A stretch of DNA of 64,000 nt from positions 186,001 to 250,000 of the forward strand of contig SKCR01049648.1 in NCBI GenBank assembly GCA_019454045.1, in the 5' to 3' direction. Positions 47,872-61,168 of this stretch are shown here, one piece after another; the stretch's first letter is position 1; every line of letters starts with the position of its first letter. The translations under genes were made by a program, and so were the position numbers. Source of the stretch: Zanthoxylum bungeanum (lineage: Eukaryota; Streptophyta; Magnoliopsida; Sapindales; Rutaceae). The notes beneath the pieces are model-generated. The model had not been told where the DNA came from, made no database searches, and saw only the letters and a program-made list of their open reading frames with translations.

Positions 47872-49416
47872 TTTTTTCCTTCAACAAACAAACCCTAACT
47901 TAACAAACTCAAGATCCAATTTTATTTTTTTAAAAAAATAAAGAAGATTCTTGGAGGTGATTTTGAGGAAAATAAAAGATACCCAGTAAAGAAAATAGAG
48001 AAAAAGAAAGTGGGTATCCAATAAAATTGGAGCCAAGGAGAATGAGCTGGTTAATTAATTAGCTTGGAGAATGGAAATGGGAAAGGGTTTGTGTGCAAGG
48101 AAAATTAGTGTCGTGTCTTGTTTTGAATGGAAGTAATGAAATTGAAATAAATCATGACCAGAGAAAATTATGAGGTGGACAATTCTCCAAGCCAAAAGGC
48201 TTAAGACAACAAAATCAAAATTGGGTTGGCTTCATTTCTAGAGTTTTTTAACGACCTGTTCTTGGACAGTTGTTTCAATTACGTGGAACAGAATCTTCAA
48301 ACTTCAATTGGTTTTATGTGAACCGTATCTGTAAATTGTTTGAGCCATACTTGCATTGTTGGACCGTTTAACTCACCCCTCCAATTTCTTTCACGTTTGA
48401 TGCAACTAACGAACACATGTTTTTTTTTTTTTTTAAATCTATTATAAACATCAAAAATCGATTTATTATGGGCTTGCAATTATCTTGTGAAATGTTTTTC
48501 TATCAACAAAGAGAATGTGTATTTATTAGTGTTTTATTGAAATGTGCAATTTTTTTTTATAATCTTCTACACATGTACGAAAAGAAATGAATAATTAAAA
48601 TTTAATTATATATAAATTTTAATTTAATAAATATCAATAAAAAATATATTATAAAATCAACACTAAATTTTTTCTAACACTAAATAATATATACACCATG
48701 AAGTAGAGTAACATTAAAATTTTTAACAACACCCCTTCATTATTTCCAAGGGTTGAACTCTTTCAAGTATGAGGATTCATGCAAGTTGGATAAGGTTTCT
48801 CTCTTTATTATTGTTATATTTTCCGACATTCTTTGAGTCACTTATATTGGAGTTTGATTAGCACGCGCTCTGAAAAGCGTGAGAAGTCCATGGCTTGAGC
48901 AACTTGAGCAAGACATAAAGTCACGTGACAGCTTACCTAACGGAATCATCACCGACCGTTAGAATCCCATTAGACACGCGTCAAACTAATTCATCGAATT
49001 TTGTACTTTTGGAATTCATTAAATTTAAAATAATATTATTACAGCCCTTATTATGGGACTCATACGAATCCCACCTACTTTGTCAAAATATATAACATGA
49101 TTGACCTGGCACAACAGACGCTCCTCCTCCATTACTCCTTTCGCAAAGCTGATCTCACCACCGTATAGATTTCGTGTGTCCATTTTCCTTTCCGACAACA
49201 TTTGGCAGCGGAAAATAAAATTTGCCTCAAATTGGGCCACATATTGCTAATAATCTAAACTTAATCTTGACATTGGGAAAGAAAATTCAAACCTTATTGT
49301 TGCCATTTGCTTGGCTACTGTCACAATGTCATACCATGTGACCATCTGGTGTTTATACTCGGCCAGTCAAAGCAAACAATTCCCAGAACGATCAAGTCTT
49401 TGCTTGTATCTCTTAA
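47872..49416. other. RbcX2 upstream region and AT-rich intergenic DNA
   Basis: It holds the RbcX2 promoter. A GTCACGTGAC palindrome with an ACGTG core (CACGTG E/G-box) at about 48921-48930 lies 1.05 kb upstream. No gene is seen. Confidence 0.45.
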
Positions 49417-49840
49417 GAGTGTTTTGGTTGGAGGTTTTGGAGGGGAGGGATTATTTTAAATTATATTTGTTTGGTTCAATTTTTGGAGGGGAGGGGAGGG
49501 GAGCAAAATCTTCATAAGCCAATTTTAGCTCCCCTCCAAAAGTGGGAGGTTTTGGAGGGGAGAGAAAGTGATGATTAAAATTTTAAATACAATGACTAAA
49601 TTATCCCTACTTATATGTTTTAATTTTATTTATAACAAGTTATAAGGATAAAATAGTAAATTAGTTTTAAAATCTCTCTCCTCCCTTCTTGAACCAAACA
49701 TATATTTAATTAAAAACTCTCCCTCCCCTCCCCTCTCCTCCCCTCATTTGAACCAAACATATATTAATTAAAATCCCTCCCCTCCCCTCCCCTCCCCTCC
49801 CCTCCCCTCCCCTCCCCTTCGTTGAACCAAACAGACCCTC
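49417..49840. mobile_element. Fold-back MITE-like element with GGGGA-rich arms
   Basis: The left arm (GTTTTGGTTGGAGG..., GTTTGGTTCAATTTTTGGAG, GGGAGGGGAGGGG) is mirrored by the right arm (CCCTCCCCTCCCC..., GTTGAACCAAACAGACCC). The inverted GTTTGGTTCAA/TTGAACCAAAC pair is clear. No target duplication was found and the outer ends are imperfect. The C-rich stretch at 49775-49819 has many CCCC runs. Confidence 0.6.
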
Positions 49841-50613
49841 ATAGCAGACAAGGAAGGTTACCTGGTATATGAGTTTTCAGTTCAGCACGAACCTAGCCAA
49901 CGCGGAACTCAATCAACCACATTTCTATACTCATGCTTAGCAGAAGAAAACGTCCTTGATTGATCAACAGGATTTATAAATTCCGAGCCATATCGTTTGA
50001 TCAAACAATAGACAGAAGATAGATATAATATTGCACCATTACTCCGGACATAGGTTTAAGCTGGCAATTTCTAGTTCAAAATTATAACGGTACTGAAATG
50101 CAACATGCAAGTTACATGGTACAACACGACAGTTTTATATCATCAATACAATGATCTGATCGATACATTCAAAAAATTGGACGTAGGTAATAAGATTTAC
50201 AAATGAAACCTGGCCGGCGGTACCCCCAACATGAGAAAGCTCTCACACTGCTCTGATTGTAAAAAACTGAAAGCAATGTGTTGAGGCCTGCCAAAAAAGG
50301 AACAACGATGCAGAGAGAGATTTTATTCACTAGATCACGATGCATTCAGAGCATACACAAGCAGTTCTGTTGTGAAATAAAGGCACAACAAGAAAAGCTA
50401 GGAAAAATACCACTTTGACTGTTACGATGATGAACTAGCACTCTGACTATAATTGTAAATGAAGCCGGCATTAGCTTATCCAAAACATACCTTGTTGATG
50501 GAAGCCGCCGGAGAAAAGCTGGACAGTATCTTACAAACAAGGTGAAGACCACAATTGAGAAACTGCATTAATATCACTTCTATCTGGTTTGGTTCATGGA
50601 AAATGAAAGAAGA
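49841..50613. other. ARMC8-like gene 3' UTR and intergenic DNA
   Basis: No coding sequence. The region up to about 50160-50580 probably holds the 3' UTR of the minus-strand gene ending at 50614. Confidence 0.45.
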
Positions 50614-53600
50614 TCATGTTGAACCATCATCAAAACTCGTAAATTGTCCTACTGCTGTTCTAACACGAAGCTGTATGAAACAAAAAAACCAGATATCATT
50701 TAGTGGGAAATCAAAACAACTGTAGAAGAAATCCAAATTGGGATGTAAAATTAATGACCTTGACATCCAAACAGGGATCATTCTCCATATTCTTTATTTG
50801 GGAAACTATGCCAGCATCACGTAGTTTCACAAGCCTGCCAGATGCACCAGGACTTGATGTAGATGTGAGATTTAATACAGCCCAGACAGCGGCTGTACGT
50901 AATCGGCTATTGTTACTCTGTAAAAACTTCACCATACAAGATTGCGTCTTATTCTCTGCATGTGAAAAGAATTGGTCCATTACTGCTTCCTTATGAGACT
51001 CCTTCCCAGTTGCCATGTTGCTGAGTGTATACATTCCCTACATGGCAAGGATTTTGGGTAACGTTAAGTTAGGTATAAAATTAAAAAGTACCCACTACCA
51101 CCGCATATGGTTCTTCCATATATGACAAGGACTTTAAATACATGCATCATTAGAAATACTCTCAATCAAACAAAAAACAAACAAATACACGAGAAAGATG
51201 CAGTTTTCTGTAGAAACAAGTCAATTCTTATTTCAAATCATTAAATTTGATGCAACAGCTTCACCTAATGCACACATTAAATTTTAACCTTTTATAGGTA
51301 CAGCTTCACCTAATGCAACAGCATACACAGTTACACACACACACACATTGAAGATTGACAACTTCATTTGTCAAAGAATACAATTTTTCTTTAAAGCTAA
51401 AAAAATCAAAACTATAACCCAATCCTAGTTTCACACAAAAGACGATATTACTTGAAAGAACGTAGCTCAGGAAATATTAAATCTACAAGTGCATGTATGA
51501 CCCAATTTTGCAAAGTTTTGAGCCCTTGAAACATATGGCAGCCTTGAGAAATATGAAAGTGGATTCAGAGGAAAAGGTATATCTTAATAGAAGCATGTTG
51601 AAGTACGACTATTCAAAGCAAAAAGGAAACCGAAACAGTTGGAATGGAAATACTCCAAGAATATGGCCACTGTTCTAGATAATCCAGCAGAAAAAATAAA
51701 ACATTTCACTTTAAGAGCAACTTTACATCCGGCTCCAAGTAGAAATTTTAAAATCTGCCGATGTGGATATAAAACTTTTGAAACTACTCATTGGTTGCAT
51801 TTCAGGGAATGGCCTATAATCATGGATCAGATTCATATTAAGAATGTGCACTGCCAAGAAAGATATGCCAATATTCGGATATTGTGATGATTTGTCCAAA
51901 AGAATCTCATAAGCATCACAATAAAATATTCTCAGTTATTAGATATTTCACGAGAATAACATAAAATACGACTTTTAGGATTTTAAAATTTAACCACTAA
52001 AGAAAATTGTGGAACGAATAAGATCTGCAGCATATTCTTTAACGCGTACACTGTTTATTAACTTTAAAAAAATACTTCATTTTAATCTTTTATTTTCCAT
52101 GCTATATATGTCTGCCTAACAAAAGCAAAGCCTTTAAAGATCCACGACAAAGACATACCTCAATTCACTATTGTCTATTTGTGAGTGTGCAAGACTTTGT
52201 CTAGAGGAAGGAGCGGAATAGGGCGGGTTGGAGTTCCAATGCACACCAAATAAAAGAAAAACCAAAGAAACTAGAGAGATCATAGAACTCATGAAAATAC
52301 CAAATAGGGCCACAGACAGTTACTCAAATTATACTAGTAATAAGCTACTTTAGTACTTTTGTATGGAATAATGATATTACTTAAATATTGCTCATTTTCC
52401 ACAAAACATTTAGAATATGCCATTATAGTCACAATCCTTTGGGTGCAACTAAACTAATGGCTTTTCAGACATTAAAGTTCTGATCTAACTAGTTTCCGTA
52501 AACCACAATTATTATTTCCATAGATGCATTAGAGATTAGCTTGGAGATCTTTACATTTAAATTGATGATCACCAGTCTCTTAGATTTAGATAATTCTATA
52601 CATAATATACTCAAATTGCAGCATCCTTGTATAAATATCTCTTAGATTCTCCTTTTTATTTGCCTCTTTTTATTTAATTTTTCACTAATGATGTGTTCTT
52701 TGGACCTCTCTGCCAGATACATTGATGTAATAATGTCAAAAGGTGGGTGTGTACATTTTACCCTTGCCCTTAGAAATGTAGTGGAAATTAAAGACCACAT
52801 AGGAGGATAGTATCCTAACGATCTCTAAAGGTGATAAAACTTCACACTGTATTTTATATAAGGTATCTCGGTGTCAAGGCCAAGGACTTGACATAGTAGG
52901 GCCATCACTGGTAATTTTTCGTATTAATTTCCTCCAAAATTTCAAAATAATCTATTCATTTTTTTATTAAAATGACAAAAGATGGGTGTGTACATTTTAC
53001 TCTCGCCCTTAGAAATGTAGTAGAAATTAAAGACCACATGGGAGGATAGTATCCTAACGATCTCTAAAGGTGATCTTCACATTGTATTTAATATAAGGTA
53101 TCTCGGTGACAGGGTCAAGGACTTGACATACTAGGGCCATCACCGGTAATTTTTCGTATTAATTTCCTCCAAAATTTCAAAATAATTTATTCATTTTTTT
53201 TAATTAAAATGACATGCTTTTAACAGAGTAAAAAAAAAAAAAAAAAAAAACACCTTAAAAACAAAATGGCAAGATGAGATTATGAAAACAAGAGTTTTTT
53301 TTCCTTATATTGTTAGCCTTATGGCAAATACCAATTCCTTTCTCACTCATGTAAGCAACGTTCAAACCCTATTCCTCTTGTACCCTAAAAAGTTTTACTA
53401 GTTAAGCTAACTAGCACCCACATGAAAACAAGAGTTATTCTATAATCAGGGTTTGAATTTATCTGAACATCACTATTGAACTGTTGGATGAAGTCTAACA
53501 ACTCGCAACCACTTGTCAAACTTATATATTCACTATTTAGCTATTAAATAACTAAAAATATGGTATTTTAAAATAAGGGAACTTTTATGGTTGCCAAACA

Positions 53601-56600
53601 CATAAGAATGCAAATAAACCCTAAACTAACAAATGTAGCCTTAAATGTTGCTGCAAACTTTTCCTTTTAAGGATCCAATGACTTTATTTTAATTCAATAA
53701 ATTAAGCAAGTTGTTGTGAGCTATGTGAAGAAGTTAGATTCATTCAACAGCTAAAAAGTGAAGTAACACTATAAAAAAGCCTGACATCTGAATAATAGAT
53801 TAATAAATGACTACCTTTTTTATGTATATTATATTTTGTGCAGAAATAAATATTTGCACAAGAGACACAAATTTTGTGTGGGACTTCATCACAGACTCTG
53901 TGTGTGTGAGCCTTCAATAATTTATGTTAAACAAAATGAAAGTTTACACGGTATACTCAACTAATAGTATTAACCGTTGAGTTAAAAAGGAATTTTTATC
54001 TTTTATTTTTTGGGCAAAAAATTAAGACAACATAAAATAAGTATGTAATAATTAAGGAAACTAATCATATAATTTCACAAATTCTTCATATCAGTACGTT
54101 TACATTCGAAAAGCTTATTGTATCATTTTTAGGGAAAAAATATATATGAGTCTGATATTAAATGATTAATGATTTGTACATGGTATTAAAATCATTTTTA
54201 GCTTATTGTATCACATTCAATGCACAATGTTTTAATCAGAAATACAACAAGCTTTATAACACATGACATGGTTGAATAAGAATTAAAATTTATTTATTTC
54301 ATAAATATATGTTAATGGATAAATAAAGATATAAAAATCAAGCAAAATTTTTATATATTTTTTTCCAAAATATAACAATAATAATGGGTTGGTGAGGGTG
54401 CTTGCCCCACTGGCCCGTATAGCTTCATCAATAAGTTATTTATCAACATAAAGGCAATTATAAATGACGTGTCATGTTATATATTACCATCGACAAATGT
54501 AACAATTAAAAAATTAATATGGCAATCCACCTTAACATTCCCACAATAGTCACTAGTTCCAAAAATCACTTCCGAGATCTTCCTACCAAGAAAAACTTCT
54601 AACCTGTATCTCAATTTCAGCTTTAGATGCACTCCGTAATTGTCTCCCAACAGCATCTAATATAATACCATCTTCAGCAAACATATAATCAATGGAGTTT
54701 ATACATCCATCAACAAGATTACGAACAAGGGCCAAAGCTTGCTCTTGGACAGAAGGTTCAGGATCTGCAGAGTGAAAACAGTATTAGAAAAAAGTTTTCA
54801 TTTAAAGTTGTTAGTATTACCATAGTTAATAGAAACCAGAAAGACCATAAGCAAAACAAGATCATTACCACAGATGAGACTTGCTAAGAAGGATGCAGTA
54901 AGCTCCATAAACATCTCTTCCTTGCACTTGTCTTCTGCTAGGAACATCAAGTTCCTCAACGCCCATAGAGCATTTAACCTGATAGTTACATCCATTGATT
55001 TCGATAACTGAACAAGCTGTTTCATGCCACCAGAACGTATGAATGTTGACCGATGAGTTGTAAAGTCAACCACTATGTTGCTGATAGCACCGAGAGCTGC
55101 AACCTGGTACACAGAGCATAAAGATTATTAACACATTTAAAAAGCATCATTTCTTCAAAGAATGTAAATATTAGGAAAGAAACTCCAATTCATCTACATA
55201 GTAACCTCCAAAATGTATTTTCTTAAAGTTTCAGTCAACACAAAAAAATGAATTCAAGCTTATACAACTGACTGCAAATTCTCATGAGCATTGATGTGAA
55301 AGAATTAATGTATTCATCGTTTTGCACAATTGCACATGAATGATTTTTTGGCTCATGCAAAAAGAGTTACAAGGATATGTTTTGCTCTTTTGCTGAAAGA
55401 GAGATAAAGAGAGAACAATTGAAATTGCTGACAAGTGGCACCACAAATTGCATCCAGAGTGTAGAATGCATTTGATTGCCAGCCAAACACCACACTCCTT
55501 GGCCAGTCAAACTATTTATACTCTCTATCCCATGATTTTCTGAAAAATAATAAGAAATATATCAACCAAACCAGTAGGTGATATTTATAGATCCCATTGC
55601 GAGTAGCTAAGCTATTTCCTAAACCAATTAAAATCATAGGCAAGTTTTGCATATACTTTTATAGAAAAGTAAATAAATAAGTGCAGACCTGGACAGAAGT
55701 AGAAGGGTCATCTAAAAGCCGAACCAAGGGAATAACAATGGAATCATTCATAAAATAACCTGCACTCAAATTCTGAATAAACTCTATCAGCAAGAATGCG
55801 TGATAAACTCAAATTTTTGGTACCTCACAGCTTACGATATATAATGCAAACCTTGATTGATCGAGATACACTTCTTAAGCAGATGCAAGCAGAGCTACGT
55901 ACATCAGGACTGTCATGAGCTAGTGCGTCAATTACCAAGTTCAATACCTATTTCCAAAGAGAATAATTAAAAATCAGTGAAGTTTTATACAAGAATTTTG
56001 AACACTTAAAATTGATATGTGCTATTTGACTACATTTATTCAACAATAACAATATCTTTGTGCCTCTACATCTCAAGAGATTTACCATAATATCGACCAT
56101 TAGGATTTTGCACTTTATGTGGTACTATATCAAAAGAAATGATTTAACCACTCATTTTTTTTCCTTTTTTCTTTTTGTAAGAAACGAAGAAAACCTGTAT
56201 TAAAATAATAAGATTCAAGAAAGAGAGCATGCTGTCCGGAAAAGCTTAGGAACAACTTGTAGGAGAACAAAAAAGATCTGCACATTTGTCTACTTCATTT
56301 CTCTCAAACCTAAAATCTATAATAACAAGTCCTCGTGACTTGCTAAAAACATCCAGAAACATAAAATTCAACCCAATATCATTTCCCAGTAAAATGGATG
56401 ACGAAAAATGAAGTATCCTCAAAAGCTTTAGATATAGATTATAGAGGCCCAAAGAGAAGCTAGTAGAAAAAAATTATGGTGATAGAGACCAATAAGGAAA
56501 ATAACAAACAAACAATTACAGTATATAGTGCCTATTCTAGGACAAGTATTAATCAGGAAACTCAGTGACCAACAACTTATACAACTGGGCATAAGAAAGT

Positions 56601-58898
56601 TGTCACTAATGCAGGCATCTACTGATGGTGCATTAAAAGAAATGATAAAATCACGATATAAGAAAATATAAGCATGAGGTTATCCAGAAGGCATAAACAA
56701 ACGGAAAATTAGAAATAACAAAATGCTAAACTAACAGATGCATAAACAACAGACCTGCAACGACAAAAATCTAGACCGGCAATATTCCAACTTCGAGCAC
56801 ATGTCCGCCAACGCTAGTAATATTCCTTCAAAACGTTGAGGATGTAAGGAACCTTTTTGCAAATGATTGCAAATTTTATCGATCCCATCAACCTCAAATG
56901 CTAACTTCTGCATATCCTCCTTTTCTGATATTAAACTAGACAAAGCAAAGGAAGCTTCGTCCCCAACTTGACCAGGATCATCAAGAAGCTCAATTAGATT
57001 ATTTATCAGTTTGGTTTTGATTCCTACATCTTGCAGATAGCAAGGGGAAGCGTTTCTTATGACAATCAAGCACAAGGAAGCCAGCAATCTTGTCCGGGCA
57101 AACCTATCCTTCACTAAATCAATTATACAACTCAAAGCTCTTCCAGCGTCAGGTCCTACAAACTTCAAAACAACTTCAGGATTGTTTTTTAAAATTGTTG
57201 CTAGAGACTCTAAACTAGCATCTTTCTGACTTAAAGAACCTCCCAGAAGGTTAGTAAGCCTCTTTAAAACGCCTGCATCAGACAATAACTTCTGCTCTAC
57301 CCTTGTCTTACAAGAATGAGAAATAATACTTGCACCAAGCCCACTAACATTTTCACTCTCATTATTCAGCAATGAAAGCAGAAATTCCATGTTTTTTCCT
57401 TGAAGGAAATCATACTTCGGAGCCAGTTTCGATTGATAAATCATCTTAAGGGAACGAGCACCAGCATCCACCACCTGAAAAACCAAATAAAGCTATATAT
57501 GAATATAAAGAACATAAAAAGGGGTCTTTTCTGTGAATAATTTACACATGATGACATGAACCATAATAGTAAAACAAAAGTGGTCAGCAATCCTAAAATG
57601 CATTTTGTTCAGAATGTTTGGGGGGGGGGGGGGGGGGGGGTAAGGAATGGATTGTCTAATCTTCAATAGAAGATTTCAATCCTCTTCATCCCATCCCCCT
57701 CATTCCTTTTATATAATTTTACTGTCCTCCTAGAGTGCTATTTTTATTTTTTTGAGGTAATTTAATTGTACATGCTAGAATGGTAGATTCCGATTCCAAT
57801 AGCCAACAAAAACTAGTGTAAAGAGATTAATCCATTTTTTTGTGTGTTGTGTGTCTGCATATTGTGAGACCAATTCTACCAAACTCAACAGTCTCCCCTT
57901 TTATGATAGCATGAATGCATGATGAATGTTATCGACCTTGCGAATTACACGACTACAGCATTCTAAAAACAATGGTGTGATGAGTGATCTAGTAGATGAG
58001 GTCACCTACTAACCTACCTACCGTCATCAAATAGTCTTCAAATTCAAACTCAATTACACATATTGAGAGATCACTCAGTAATTAAAATAACAAATTATCT
58101 CCACTTACATCATCAGTTCTTCTAGATTTCACCGAAATGAGGAAAATATAATCCCTGTTTAGGGGCTTTTAACAACACTGGTTTAGGCCTGGGTTATTAC
58201 TGAAAAATGAAGGAACCAACATGTCCAAAATGTAATCACTTCCATATATGATTTATGCAATAGCTTCTTCTCGTCAAAGTAACCTCTTTGAAACAATATG
58301 TAACTAAGATCACTGGATCTAAAACTGGATCATTTATCATTAACCAGTATGGTGCTTAAATTATTCAATTTAAAACTAATACTATGAATTCACGACAAGG
58401 AAACTGAAATTTTCAAACGGAACTTAAAACTTAGGCTAATCTGAAACAAGATTTAGGCAAAAATAAAATAAAAATAAAAAAATATTATAATTATAGAGCC
58501 AAAAAACGATTAAAGATTTGAAATTTTACCTTCTCATCAGTATAAGAAAGGAGGCGCGACAAATAAGGAAACGCGCCCGCGTCCAGCACGGCTAAAACGC
58601 CGGCTTCGAAGCCGCAAGCGAAGCTGCCAAGCACTGCAGCTGACTGCACAATAATATCTTTAATAATAATATCATTATTATCAGCGACATCCACGGCCGA
58701 TACGGCGTCGGATAGGATTCCGGAAACGGCGGGAACGGCGCCAAGCTTGAGGAACGAGAGCTTCTTCGTACGGTTGCCGATGATCTTGTTCTTGAGTTCT
58801 CGTAGAGCCTTGAGCTTTCCGTCTAGGTCACCGGAGGTGAGACGGTGCAGGATGTTGTCGCCGGCGGTGGATCCGGCGACGTATGTGGTGGCTGGCAT
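50614..58898 (-). CDS. Armadillo-repeat protein, ARMC8/GID5-like
   Basis: Eight coding exons on the minus strand: 58898-58530, 57474-56755, 55947-55852, 55772-55689, 55103-54869, 54764-54604, 51037-50759 and 50670-50614, giving 666 codons, close to animal ARMC8. ARMC8 (yeast Gid5/Vid28) is a scaffold of the GID/CTLH ubiquitin ligase. Almost the whole length is armadillo-type helical repeats. Examples are AVPAVSGILSDAV, LASLCLIVIRNASP, VLNLVIDALAHDSPDVRSSA, VAALGAISNIVVDFT and RLNALWALRNLMFLAEDKCK. The conserved PDVRSSACICLRSVSRSIK and the end RTAVWAVLNLT...LRVRTAVGQF fit this family. Intron 6 (51038-54603 region, 3.6 kb) holds a 239-bp duplication and intron 1 a G21 run. The leader is CT-rich. 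An importin-like ARM protein is a less likely alternative. Confidence 0.9.
52735..53214. repeat. Tandem duplication of about 239 bp in the long ARMC8-like intron
   Basis: The unit with TGGGTGTGTACATTTTA occurs at 52744 and 52983, 239 bp apart, and continues alike through GGAGGATAGTATCCTAACG, GACTTGACATA and TTTCGTATTAATTTCCTCC. Similarity is about 95% by eye. Confidence 0.9.
57620..57640. repeat. G21 homopolymer in intron 1 of the ARMC8-like gene
   Basis: Twenty-one consecutive G on the + strand. Its length is likely unreliable in any assembly. Confidence 0.8.
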
Positions 58899-59588
58899 GG
58901 TCGTTAAAGGCGGCTAGCTCCAAGAGGCGCTGGACCTAGAGAGAGAGAGGGAAAAAGGGCGAGCTAGAGAGAGAGAGAATTTGGGAAAAATAAAAAATGA
59001 TTTGAAATAAATAAGAGAATCAATTAATTGAATTGAATGGATTGATTATTTTTTTTGATCAGGTTCATTCATTAGTGTACTTTTTTTTCCTTATTTTCTT
59101 GGTAAAAAAATACAAATTATTTTTTAAAAAAAATAACACGTTTTTATTCTTTTTTTTTATTATTTATTTTTTTACTTCTTCCATGATATATTGTCACATC
59201 ACTCTATGCATAAACTTGGTGTCTTCTAGTAGTTACAATTATTTAGTTTTATTTTTCAAACATTTTGTCTACGTCCAAGTAAATTTACAACTTTATAGCA
59301 ACCTTGTTCATAAATTTGGTTTGATTTGATTTATACATGGTAAAAAAGTCGGGCCCCTTATCATTCCTAATTTGTTTTGTGCTATTTTAGTTAATATTGG
59401 AGAACAAATTCAATTTCTAATGATTTATTTTATTTTTATTCTAATAATTAATAATATTTAAAATTTAAAATAATGAATCGAATCAAATCACACCAAACAA
59501 CATTCAAAATTTCGATTATGTTTAGAAAAAATCTTACCGAATTCCATAAATTATGTTATATATAATTCATGGGTGCAATACATAAATA
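58899..59588. other. ARMC8-like promoter region and AT-rich DNA
   Basis: GA-repeat DNA at 58939-58980 (CT-rich on the coding strand) is probably the leader and start region of the minus-strand gene. The rest is AT-rich with no gene. Confidence 0.5.
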
Positions 59589-59920
59589 TAGAGGTGGTCA
59601 TCGGTTCAGTTCGGTTCCGAACCGGAACTGAAACCGAAACCGAATGGTTATGGTTCCATTCCGAATTTTTTATTTTTTTTTTTACTTTTAATAATGATTT
59701 TTAAAAAAAATTAAAACGGTTCCACCGTAAAATCGCTGGAACAGAACGATTCCAACCGCTGGAACCGTACGGTTCCAATGATTTTTTTGCGGTTCAATTA
59801 GGGATGAACCTTAACCGAACTAATAAATTTCTGTTCCGAAACTAGAACCGTTTGAAATCGGAACCGTCCGATTCCAACCGGTTCGATTATGATTTCGAAC
59901 CGGAACCGTAACCACCTCTA
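59589..59920. mobile_element. hAT-type MITE with GGAACCG-rich arms
   Basis: A 332-bp element with ends TAGAGGTGGTCA and TAACCACCTCTA (11 of 12) and a perfect 8-bp target duplication CATAAATA (59581-59588, 59921-59928). The arms are full of GGTTCCG/CGGAACC words like the element at 4403, but the termini differ, so it is a separate family or subfamily. Confidence 0.92.
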
Positions 59921-61168
59921 CATAAATACGTATTGCCAGTGTATTATTATACCTAATGTAAAATTATAAGGTCTCTTATCAATGCAAAAAGAGTAGTACG
60001 CCGCCATAAATTTCAATTCACATTGGTGATTGCAACTCCTAGTAGCATTGATAAACAAATACAAATATTTTTATATTTTTGTTTCCTCTTTATTTCTTTT
60101 TTCTTTTTTTTCCTTTTTTTTTTTTTTTGCGAGAAGATGAATAAGTTAGATTAGGAAATGATTTTATACTCTCTTTCCATGTAATTAATTAATTATTTTT
60201 TATAGAATCAAGAACTAAGCAATTAATCTCAATGGGTTGCCTCAGTGATAAAAGATTTGAGCTTAAATGACATGTTTTATCTCAGATTTAAGATTCAAAT
60301 ATCACTAGATATATTTTATTGAGGTCATGTCCCCTAATATAAAAAATCAGTAACTTATCTGGGAAATTTGGGCACGAGCACAAGTCAAATCCAACATCAA
60401 AACACAAGACAAGAGAGAAAGAGGAAAGATAAAAGAAACATGAGAAAATAACACTTGTATATTACACGAGAGTTTCTACAAGTGTTGCTTTTGTACAAAT
60501 GAACCCTTCCCTTGTTTATATTAATTAGCCACGCAAATAGACGATTGAGATTTTACCGCCTTAAATTTGATTCAATAATTACAAATGATTTACTATAATT
60601 ATTAATTATTATTGTGTGCCATGTGCCTTTAGAAATGTGCGACTCTATAAAACTGTAATTATAGAAAAGTGTAATTCTAGAAGATGGGCTCGAGCCCATA
60701 ACCAAATTTAAAGCCCAACTACATAAGTTGGCCACCATGAAGAAATAATTTAATAATTTACTATTATACCCTTATAAATTTTATATTTTACTACAATAAA
60801 ATAAAATATCAAATGTATACAATAATTATTATGGTATAATATTTTACTACTATATTAAAATATAAAATTTTGGAATATATATATTAGTAAGTGTAAGATT
60901 TTATAAAAAAATAATAGTAAAATATAAAATTTAAAAAGCTATGGTAGTAAAATGATGCATTCCAATACTTTTTACCCTCATTTGTTATTTTATAATTAAA
61001 AAATAATAAAATGATAATAACCCTATAAATTATGCGAATGGATACCAAATGTCTATCTAGCCAACTAAATTATTATTTGGAATATGTTTAAAGTAAATTA
61101 ACTTGTTTCAACTATATCTTATATTAGTTAAAGATCTTTAATCATATTAAAATAACATATAAACTCTC
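59921..61168. other. AT-rich intergenic DNA with a SINE-like stretch
   Basis: At about 60225-60345 GGTTGCCTCAGTGATAAAAG (A-box-like) and AGATTCAAATATC (B-box-like) suggest a degenerate tRNA-derived SINE. A palindrome GATGGGCTCGAGCCCAT lies at about 60683. No gene is seen. Confidence 0.4.

Noticed and set aside
53320..53430. Stretch with AGGGTTTGAACGTTG and TAGGGTACAAGAGG on the minus strand, resembling 31130-31190
   Set aside because: It may be another degenerate SINE family, but only two poor copies are visible, too weak to annotate.
57641..57720. Possible fold-back element right of the G21 run (GGAATGGATTG / CAATCC...CATTCC)
   Set aside because: Short, imperfect and without target duplication.
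60553..60738. Possible tRNA or small ORF around the GGGCTCGAGCCC palindrome
   Set aside because: No cloverleaf with acceptor and T arms could be drawn, and the ORF has no known domain.
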